Assembly (NCBI GenBank): GCA_041654915.1 | Contig: JBAZCO010000047.1 | Span: forward strand, 1-12,705 | From: JBAZCO01 sp041654915 | GTDB taxonomy: Bacteria > Bacillota > Clostridia > Christensenellales > DTU072 | Direction: 5' to 3' | DNA length: 12,705 nt | Shown: positions 8,140-12,705 of the stretch, one piece after another | Numbering within the stretch: the first letter of the stretch is position 1 | Layout: each line of letters starts with the position of its first letter | Translations under genes and position numbers: made by a program | The notes under the pieces: model-generated | What the model saw: the letters and a program-made list of their open reading frames with translations, nothing else | Told to the model about the DNA's origin: nothing | Databases searched by the model: none

Positions 8140-8162
8140 ATATGTCGAAAAATGTAAAAGGT
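8136..8162 (-). promoter_or_regulatory. SigK/SigE-type promoter of sigK
   Basis: CATATAATA (8144-8136) fits the SigK -10 consensus CATANNNTA, with AC (8162-8161) exactly 16 bases upstream, as in SigK -35 elements. CATATAAT also matches seven of eight bases of the related SigE -10. Transcription would start near 8129, directly before GGAGG. Both signals are short, so chance is possible, but their position beside sigK fits known SigE/SigK control of this gene. Confidence 0.5.
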
Positions 8163-8180
8163 TGTATGTTAAAGGGAAAA

Positions 8181-9035
8181 TTAAATAATATTCTCTATGG
8201 AAAAGCTTGGCTCTATTTGTATTGTCACTTCGTTTAAATAAAATAATGGCGATGAGGAGGGAAAACTAAACCCCAGCTTGCAAGCGGTTAGGCATTGCTT
8301 TTTTAGCTTGAATGTGCGATTGGCTGCAAAGTCGCCGTATTTAGCATCCCCTAAGATTGGATACCCATAGTGCGCTAAATGCGCCCTGATTTGGTGAGTT
8401 TTGCCCGTATGCAGGGTGATTTCGGCAAGGGTGAGCGGGACAAGTGAGGACAAAGTTTTAATGGGGGTTGCCTCGGTAAGAATTTTTACTGCGCCTTGTT
8501 TTGGGGAGTCATATATTTGCACAACACCTCTTTCGGCATCTTTTGCAAGATATGCTACAAGCTTTACGCTTTTATTAAGATTGCCGCAAAGGAGCGCTTG
8601 ATAATTTTTTGTAATATATCCTTTTTTAAAGGCATCCTTAACAAGTTGATATGCTTTTGTATTCTTGGAAAAAATAACTAAACCGTCGGTATTTGTATCT
8701 AGACGGTGGCATAGTTTGTAATTTGCTGAATGGGCTAGCTGTACCCCTAACGCAAAAACCTCGGATATTATCCCAACAGGCTTGTAAAAAACTGCTATAT
8801 CTTTATAGTCGCCCAACACTTGGTAGCGGGGCGGGTAAAGTTTTTTTTCGTCCAAATAAACTTCGAGATTGTCGCCCTTGTTTAAAGTTTCGTCACTGGA
8901 TACCCGCCTGCCATTAATTTTGATATCCTTATTTTTAATAAGCATACGGATATAGCTAGGCTTTAAGCCCTCTATTGAGTCGGCAAGAAAACGGCTTAAC
9001 TTAACTTTATCGGTATGGCACACCAAACGCTTCAT
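8181..9035 (-). CDS. RluA-family pseudouridine synthase with S4 domain
   Basis: This enzyme converts uridine to pseudouridine in structured RNA, most likely 23S rRNA. An N-terminal S4 RNA-binding domain spans about residues 11-60 (S-R-F-L, then I-K-I-N-G-R-R-V). The catalytic domain carries the diagnostic H110-R-L-D113-T-N-T-D-G-L-V, where D113 should be the catalytic aspartate. The late conserved segment G-K-T-H-Q-I-R-A-H-L, then Y-P-I-L-G-D-A-K-Y-G, is also present. At 284 residues it is of normal length and complete. The ATG lies four bases after the nrdR stop with only a weak GAG before it, suggesting translational coupling and a shared nrdR promoter. I cannot tell RluC, RluD or YhcT-like target specificity from the sequence, so no symbol is given. 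Confidence 0.93.
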   Translation of the reverse strand: MKRLVCHTDKVKLSRFLADSIEGLKPSYIRMLIKNKDIKINGRRVSSDETLNKGDNLEVYLDEKKLYPPRYQVLGDYKDIAVFYKPVGIISEVFALGVQLAHSANYKLCHRLDTNTDGLVIFSKNTKAYQLVKDAFKKGYITKNYQALLCGNLNKSVKLVAYLAKDAERGVVQIYDSPKQGAVKILTEATPIKTLSSLVPLTLAEITLHTGKTHQIRAHLAHYGYPILGDAKYGDFAANRTFKLKKQCLTACKLGFSFPSSSPLFYLNEVTIQIEPSFSIENII

Positions 9036-9039
9036 ATTG

Positions 9040-9513
9040 TTACTCGGGCTTGTTGCCCTCTTTGTTCCCTATGAGTTTTTCTATTGCCTCACGCAAGGTA
9101 TTTATATCTTTAAACTCTCTGTGGACGGACGCAAAACGCACATAGGCAACCTCGTCCAACTCCTTTAGCCCCTCCATAACCATCTCCCCTATTTTTTTGG
9201 AGCTGATTTCTTGCGCCAAACTATTGTGAATCTTTTTTTCGATATTAGAAACTAGCACATCAATATTACTTGCTGTGACAGGTCGCTTTTCGCAAGATTT
9301 AATCACGCCTGCTTTAATTTTGCGGCTATCGAACAGCTCCCTTGTGCCGTCGGACTTGATTACAAGAACGGGGGAGTACTCTATTCTCTCGTATGTAGTG
9401 TAGCGCTTGGCGCATTCGGAACACTCCCTGCGCCTCTTAATGGTAAGACCGTCCTCGCTAAGGCGAGAGTCAATTACCTTGCTGTCCAATGACCCGCAAG
9501 ACGAACATTTCAT
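9040..9513 (-). CDS. nrdR: Transcriptional repressor NrdR
   Basis: NrdR represses ribonucleotide reductase genes according to the ATP/dATP state. All family parts are present in 157 residues: an N-terminal zinc ribbon with C3-S-S-C6 and C31-S-E-C34, the basic R-R-R-E-C segment, then an ATP-cone domain from about 46 to 136 beginning near V-I-K-S-D-G-T-R-E-L-F-D. The start is supported by AGGTG in GAGGTGATG (9524-9516), about five bases before the ATG. It has its own sigma-A promoter and leads the pair with the pseudouridine synthase. nrdR near sigG and ylmC is, as I recall, a recurring arrangement in Clostridia. No ribonucleotide reductase gene is in the window, so it acts elsewhere. Confidence 0.98.
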   Translation of the reverse strand: MKCSSCGSLDSKVIDSRLSEDGLTIKRRRECSECAKRYTTYERIEYSPVLVIKSDGTRELFDSRKIKAGVIKSCEKRPVTASNIDVLVSNIEKKIHNSLAQEISSKKIGEMVMEGLKELDEVAYVRFASVHREFKDINTLREAIEKLIGNKEGNKPE

Positions 9514-9530
9514 AACATCACCTCAGTATA

Positions 9531-9559
9531 ATTATATATGAAAGAACTTAAATTGTAAA
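9531..9559 (-). promoter_or_regulatory. Sigma-A promoter of nrdR
   Basis: The minus strand has TTTACA (9559-9554), 17 bases, then a perfect TATAAT (9536-9531). The predicted start near 9524 falls at the edge of the GAGGTG ribosome binding site, so the leader would be very short. Confidence 0.8.
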
Positions 9560-9625
9560 TAGTTATAGCCCCATTATTTAAGAAAATTAGCAAAAAAGCG
9601 ATAAAACAATATCTAAAATGAATTT

Positions 9626-11266
9626 TTATGATTGTTGATATTTAGTTATAAACTCGTTAAATATCTGACCATATGACTTGCCAAAGTGCTGCGGAAAATT
9701 ATAGCCCGTATCAAAGCAAAACTCAAGCACCGTGTCAAGCCCATAATTATCAACAAGATACTTTATTAATAAATATGCCTCGGGATAGCTCAAATCATTG
9801 CCCTCAAACCTTAAAAATGGAAGGCTTTGGGGATGACGCTCGGCAACGGATTGGGCAGCAATGGGCATAACTGAATTGAGATTTAAATTCTCGTTGGTTA
9901 ATGTAACAGCGGCTATTCCCTCATACGCCAAGGCAAAATCAAACTCCTCCAAAGTTGAAGATAATGGTTTTTTATCTTGATAATATGCTTTCCACAACTC
10001 AGCAAATGTTTTGGTGTCATAATCTTCACTTTCAAAGTTCATATTTAGTGCTTTAAATAGCCGACCTCCAAAAGCGGTATATCTGTTTGGTATTTCTTTT
10101 GAGAGATATTCGGCAATTCCCTCAGCTTGCCATATATGTTTGTGGGAATAGTCTGCATAAGTAAGAATATGGATGATTTCGTGCTCAAAATCATCTAAAT
10201 CATTTAAGTGTATTTGGCTATCCTTTGCATTGGCATGGGAGTAACTAATTCTATCATTAATAAATATTGTAATTTTGCTATTATATCTTGCCAATATTTT
10301 AGGATAACTTAAAGGCGCATTTATTTTAATATGTGACAAAATGTCTTCCATTGCAGCATTGCACTCGGACAACTGTTCAAGAATAAGCAGAGGTGTATCA
10401 AAGGCATTTTTTAGCACATAGTCTGATGAGCCAAAGGTCTTGGGAATCGGTGAAATATTATAGACACGGTTTGCCGTTGTGATAATAAGCGGGTAAGCGG
10501 CATCGGAATGGGAGTAAGTTGCGTTGTTGAGCCAAGATATATTATAGGGCATATCATAAATTAAGCTCACCCCAATATTATTTAACCAATCTTGCCTGTT
10601 TCCCCCCGACAATCCGCAAGAAAGAAAGGAATCTCCCCCATGGGTGTCTATGAGATATTTTGTATAACTCTCTGCGGTAAGATAAGCCGTTTCTATTGTG
10701 CTCGCATCGGCAAAGGCGTCATTAAAAAATGCAGAAAACAACGACAAGGTTAGCAGGTTGCTTTCTTCGTTATAATATGTTGTTAGGATATCGTTGTTAT
10801 CTTTGGATTCTCCAAATATATAGTGATAAGCGCCGTGCTGTTTCCACAACTCATATTTATTTAGATAGGCTTTTGTCAAGACAGATTGATATGCCAAACT
10901 TTTTATGTCATCTATGGTACAGTATAGGCTGTTTTTTGCATAAAAAGCTTGCTCTTTTTTTGTGTCTTCTACAACATATATGTAAAGATTGGTGTCTAAA
11001 TTAAATACATTATTTAGGGCGTCATAGTCGTTTTGCAGTTCTTTATAAGTACTTAATGCAAGTGCCTCATTAAAGATTTTATCTTCAAAATGCAAGTCGA
11101 ACCTTTCGTCAATTAACAAATGGGTATCAAAGGAAAAGTTATAATTGATATTTTTTATATGCTCATCATTATAAAAATGTATGTTGGACAGGCAACCCAT
11201 CATAAATAATAGCAATAAAAATATTATTGTTATAAAAATTATGCTTTTTATTCTCTCTTTTACCAT
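9626..11266 (-). CDS. Putative zinc-metalloprotease lipoprotein (peptidase MA-like)
   Basis: The protein has 546 residues. The N-terminus (basic K-E-R-I-K, about 15 hydrophobic residues, F-M-M-G-C25) looks like a lipoprotein signal peptide, so it should be anchored outside the membrane at C25; the lipobox is acceptable but not ideal. H362-E-I-I-H366 followed by W-Q-A-E382-G-I-A-E-Y is the pattern of gluzincin metallopeptidases of the peptidase MA-like group: two histidines and a downstream glutamate bind zinc, and E363 is the catalytic base. The roughly 330 residues before it match nothing I recognise. The C-terminal part (S-Y-P-E-A-Y-L-L-I-K-Y-L, then F-N-E-F) is typical of these proteins. 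Substrate and role are unknown. The neighbours are sporulation genes, but the promoter is of sigma-A type, so a sporulation role is only a possibility. No ribosome binding site precedes the ATG. Confidence 0.8.
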   Translation of the reverse strand: MVKERIKSIIFITIIFLLLLFMMGCLSNIHFYNDEHIKNINYNFSFDTHLLIDERFDLHFEDKIFNEALALSTYKELQNDYDALNNVFNLDTNLYIYVVEDTKKEQAFYAKNSLYCTIDDIKSLAYQSVLTKAYLNKYELWKQHGAYHYIFGESKDNNDILTTYYNEESNLLTLSLFSAFFNDAFADASTIETAYLTAESYTKYLIDTHGGDSFLSCGLSGGNRQDWLNNIGVSLIYDMPYNISWLNNATYSHSDAAYPLIITTANRVYNISPIPKTFGSSDYVLKNAFDTPLLILEQLSECNAAMEDILSHIKINAPLSYPKILARYNSKITIFINDRISYSHANAKDSQIHLNDLDDFEHEIIHILTYADYSHKHIWQAEGIAEYLSKEIPNRYTAFGGRLFKALNMNFESEDYDTKTFAELWKAYYQDKKPLSSTLEEFDFALAYEGIAAVTLTNENLNLNSVMPIAAQSVAERHPQSLPFLRFEGNDLSYPEAYLLIKYLVDNYGLDTVLEFCFDTGYNFPQHFGKSYGQIFNEFITKYQQS

Positions 11267-11273
11267 TAAAAAT

Positions 11274-11302
11274 ATTATATCATAAACTTATAAATATGTA
11301 AA
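11274..11302 (-). promoter_or_regulatory. Sigma-A promoter placed for a leaderless lipoprotein mRNA
   Basis: TTTACA (11302-11297), a 17-base spacer and TATAAT (11279-11274) match the nrdR promoter boxes exactly. Only seven bases separate the -10 box from the ATG at 11266, so the expected first transcribed base is at or next to the A of the start codon. Confidence 0.75.
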
Positions 11303-11322
11303 ATTTTTTTATAAAAGCTTTT

Positions 11323-11604
11323 TTAGTGATTGCATTGAACATTGGTATTGCCGCCGCCCGCTTGAGGAAGCTCTGCAAGTATTACATCGTCGCCAATTTT
11401 TATTACGCAATTCCAAGGAATATAAATGTTTTCCGAACCCGAAATATTTTTTAAAAACCGCTTTTCTCCCGGCACAACAATCCCCACCACTCTGCCGCTG
11501 CAATGTATGCCCAAATCGACAATTCTGCCAAGTTGCCGTCCGTCTGTGATGTTTATTACCTCTTTTTCCCTAAGTTCGCAAAAAGTATAATCTATACCGT
11601 GCAT
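11323..11604 (-). CDS. ylmC: YlmC/YmxH-family PRC-barrel protein
   Basis: This is a small 93-residue protein with one PRC-barrel fold: N-terminal C-E-L-R-E-K-E-V-I-N-I, the G-R-Q-L-G-R-I-V-D-L turn, then I-Y-I-P-W-N-C-V-I-K-I-G-D-D-V-I-L. This matches the YlmC/YmxH family, found beside sigG in many endospore formers. The biochemical role is not established; members are annotated as sporulation-associated. The C-terminal tail (Q-A-G-G-G-N-T-N-V-Q-C-N-H) extends beyond the barrel. The ATG is preceded by AGGGGGA with an eight-T spacer, but that site lies within a terminator hairpin, so expression must depend on read-through, hairpin opening or an internal promoter. I see no strong promoter of its own. 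Confidence 0.9.
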   Translation of the reverse strand: MHGIDYTFCELREKEVINITDGRQLGRIVDLGIHCSGRVVGIVVPGEKRFLKNISGSENIYIPWNCVIKIGDDVILAELPQAGGGNTNVQCNH

Positions 11605-11647
11605 AAAAAAAATCCCCCTGCGCTAATATTAATATGAGCGCAGAGGG
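11605..11647 (-). terminator. Intrinsic terminator between sigG and ylmC, overlapping the ylmC ribosome binding site
   Basis: On the minus strand CCCTCTGCGCT (11647-11637) pairs with AGCGCAGGGGG (11624-11614): 11 pairs including one G-U, with a 12-base AT-rich loop. An A and eight Ts follow (11612-11605), then directly the ylmC ATG. It starts 10 bases after the sigG stop. The GGGGG of the ylmC ribosome binding site is in the 3' arm. Confidence 0.85.
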
Positions 11648-11657
11648 CTATTTAGGA

Positions 11658-12422
11658 CTAGAAGGCGGACTTCAATTCGCTTATTGCGCTTTTTTCCAAC
11701 CTGCTAACCTGTGCTTGGGACATATGAAGTGCGGCGGCAATTTCCATTTGTGTATGACCTCGGTAATATCTATAAAGCAGCACCTGCCGCTCCCGCTCCG
11801 GAAGTTTCTTGACGGCTTCCCTTAATGTTACTAAGTCCGCATAATCAATACTCGAACTATTATCCCTTATTTGGTCTACTATCAGCATACCGTCGCCCGA
11901 ATCATTAAAAACAGGCTCGTATATCGACACTGGCTCAGCAATAGCGTCCAATGCAGATACTACTTCCCTGTACGGGACATCGATTTCTTTGGCAATTTCG
12001 GTAAGACTTGCTTCTTGCACCCTCTCTCTTTCGAGTTTATCTCGTGCTTGGATAGCTTTGTAAGCTATATCTCGAAGATTTCTACCTACCTTCATTGCAG
12101 TACCTTCACGGACAAATCGCCTGATTTCTCCCAGTACCATAGGAACCGCATAAGTGGAAAAGCGTACATCAAGAGTTACATCAAAATTATCAACCGCCTT
12201 AATAAGACCTAACATACCTACTTGGAACAAATCGTCCGCACATTCTTTGGTATTTTGAAAACGCTGTACCATACTTAAAACCAATCTTGCGTTGGACATT
12301 AAAAATGACTCACGCAAATCCGTGCGCCCGCTCTTGATGAGCTTAATCATTTGCTCGGACTCCTTTGCTGTAAGCTTTGGCAGTTGCGAAGTGTTAATAC
12401 CTGTAATGTTGACTTTGTTCAT
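11658..12422 (-). CDS. sigG: RNA polymerase sporulation sigma factor SigG
   Basis: SigG directs late forespore transcription after engulfment. The N-terminus N-K-V-N-I-T-G-I-N-T-S-Q-L-P is the SigG signature. Region 2 spans about 36-105 (D-D-L-F-Q-V-G-M-L-G-L-I-K-A, then F-S-T-Y-A-V-P-M), region 3 about 115-165 and region 4 about 198-250. The helix-turn-helix T-Q-M-E-I-A-A-A-L-H-M-S-Q-A-Q-V-S-R-L-E-K is nearly the standard SigG/SigF one. Its 254 residues compare with about 260 in Bacillus. AGGGGA (12433-12428) five bases before the ATG supports the start. spoIIGA and sigE, which precede sigG in Bacillus, are not upstream here; the end of an unrelated gene with its own terminator is. Confidence 0.97.
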   Translation of the reverse strand: MNKVNITGINTSQLPKLTAKESEQMIKLIKSGRTDLRESFLMSNARLVLSMVQRFQNTKECADDLFQVGMLGLIKAVDNFDVTLDVRFSTYAVPMVLGEIRRFVREGTAMKVGRNLRDIAYKAIQARDKLERERVQEASLTEIAKEIDVPYREVVSALDAIAEPVSIYEPVFNDSGDGMLIVDQIRDNSSSIDYADLVTLREAVKKLPERERQVLLYRYYRGHTQMEIAAALHMSQAQVSRLEKSAISELKSAF

Positions 12423-12441
12423 ACTTATCCCCTGCGGAAGT

Positions 12442-12470
12442 TAGTATGGACTACAAAACGAGGAATATAC
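12442..12470 (-). promoter_or_regulatory. SigG-type promoter of sigG
   Basis: On the minus strand GTATA (12470-12466), a 17-base spacer and CATACTA (12448-12442) fit the forespore SigG pattern (GMATR, 17-18 bases, CATNMTA), with one mismatch at the second -35 base. Transcription would begin near 12435, just before AGGGGA. It suggests positive autoregulation, as known for SigG in Bacillus. Confidence 0.6.
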
Positions 12471-12502
12471 AAACAAAATTAAACACCCCGTTTGGGGTGC
12501 TT
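12470..12502 (-). terminator. Intrinsic terminator of the gene entering from the right edge
   Basis: AAGCACCCC (12502-12494) pairs with GGGGTGTTT (12489-12481) with one G-U pair across an AAAC loop, followed by the T-rich run AATTTTGTTTG. It lies about 100 bases after the TAA at 12604 and isolates sigG from upstream transcription. Confidence 0.75.
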
Positions 12503-12505
12503 GAT

Positions 12506-12526
12506 TTAAGGAATGAGTATCCTTAA
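12506..12526. repeat. Small 7-bp inverted repeat
   Basis: TTAAGGA (12506-12512) and TCCTTAA (12520-12526) flank a 7-base spacer next to the terminator. It could be a minor RNA hairpin or a protein-binding half-site pair; nothing supports either specifically. The rest of 12527-12603 is a GT-rich spacer with no visible gene. Confidence 0.35.
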
Positions 12527-12603
12527 CTTGGATTATGGTTGTTTGTGTTGAGCGGGTTTGGGTTGTGTTTGTTTGTATTTGAGCAAATAACAGAGCGCTT
12601 AGT

Positions 12604-12705
12604 TTACCTTGCTCCGCCGCCTCCACCGCCAAAGCCGCCTCCGCCGCCGCCAAAGCTACCGCCTCCAAAACCTCCGCCGCCAAAGCCGCCCTTGCCGCCG
12701 CTATT
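12604..12705 (-). CDS. Glycine-rich C-terminal tail of a truncated protein (5' part outside window)
   Basis: Only the last 33 codons and the TAA are inside the window. They encode runs of two to six glycines broken by single phenylalanines and serines, ending G-G-G-A-R. Such tails close TPM-domain and DUF2207-type membrane proteins, which is the likely source, but no domain is visible to prove it. The frame is chosen because it is in phase to the edge, stops cleanly and is followed by a terminator. Another reading of the same GC-rich bases gives an alanine-rich run and is less likely. The run of GGC/GGA codons makes the local base composition unlike the neighbouring genes. Confidence 0.6.
   Translation of the reverse strand, partial: NSGGKGGFGGGGFGGGSFGGGGGGFGGGGGGAR

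Noticed and set aside
12441..12683. Minus-strand ORF with an alanine-rich start
   Set aside because: It is an alternative frame of the glycine-rich tail and then runs through the intergenic terminator; the Gly-Phe frame ends properly at 12604.

Overview
The window looks like a chromosomal segment of a spore-forming, low-GC member of the Clostridia. It carries two late sporulation sigma factors (SigG and SigK), a YlmC/YmxH-family protein beside sigG, NrdR, and a type A RNase P RNA. It holds no tRNA, rRNA, transposase, phage gene or CRISPR array. I cannot place the organism below class level.

Layout: bases 1-6397 (minus strand) encode one giant membrane protein. It reads open to the window edge without a stop and has the three-part architecture of a cyclic beta-1,2-glucan synthase: glycosyltransferase, cyclising glycosidase and GH94 phosphorylase-like domains. 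Divergent from it is rnpB (6518-6846, plus), with an extended -10 promoter and a terminator nested in a 16-bp inverted repeat. A 570-bp convergent spacer follows (6847-7416). It codes for nothing I can support, but holds a strong orphan hairpin and a 39-bp-phased imperfect repeat. From 7417 to 12422 all genes are on the minus strand. In transcription order they are sigG, ylmC, a putative zinc-metalloprotease lipoprotein, nrdR, an RluA-family pseudouridine synthase and sigK. At the right edge is the glycine-rich C-terminal tail of a truncated gene, followed by its terminator.

Regulation: sigG has a match to a SigG-type promoter, suggesting autoactivation. sigK has a match to a SigK-type promoter just before its ribosome binding site. 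nrdR and the lipoprotein gene each have TTTACA-N17-TATAAT, the latter placed so that transcription should start at the ATG. A terminator separates sigG from ylmC, and its 3' arm contains ylmC's Shine-Dalgarno sequence.

Most notable: sigK lacks an ATG/GTG/TTG at the expected place. The SigK-type pro-sequence, a perfect GGAGG and the spacing point to an AUU start. In read-through transcripts a 7-bp hairpin would hold that AUU in its stem and GGAGG in its loop, whereas RNA from the predicted sporulation promoter would lack the 5' arm. This would be a simple RNA gate keeping vegetative read-through from making SigK.
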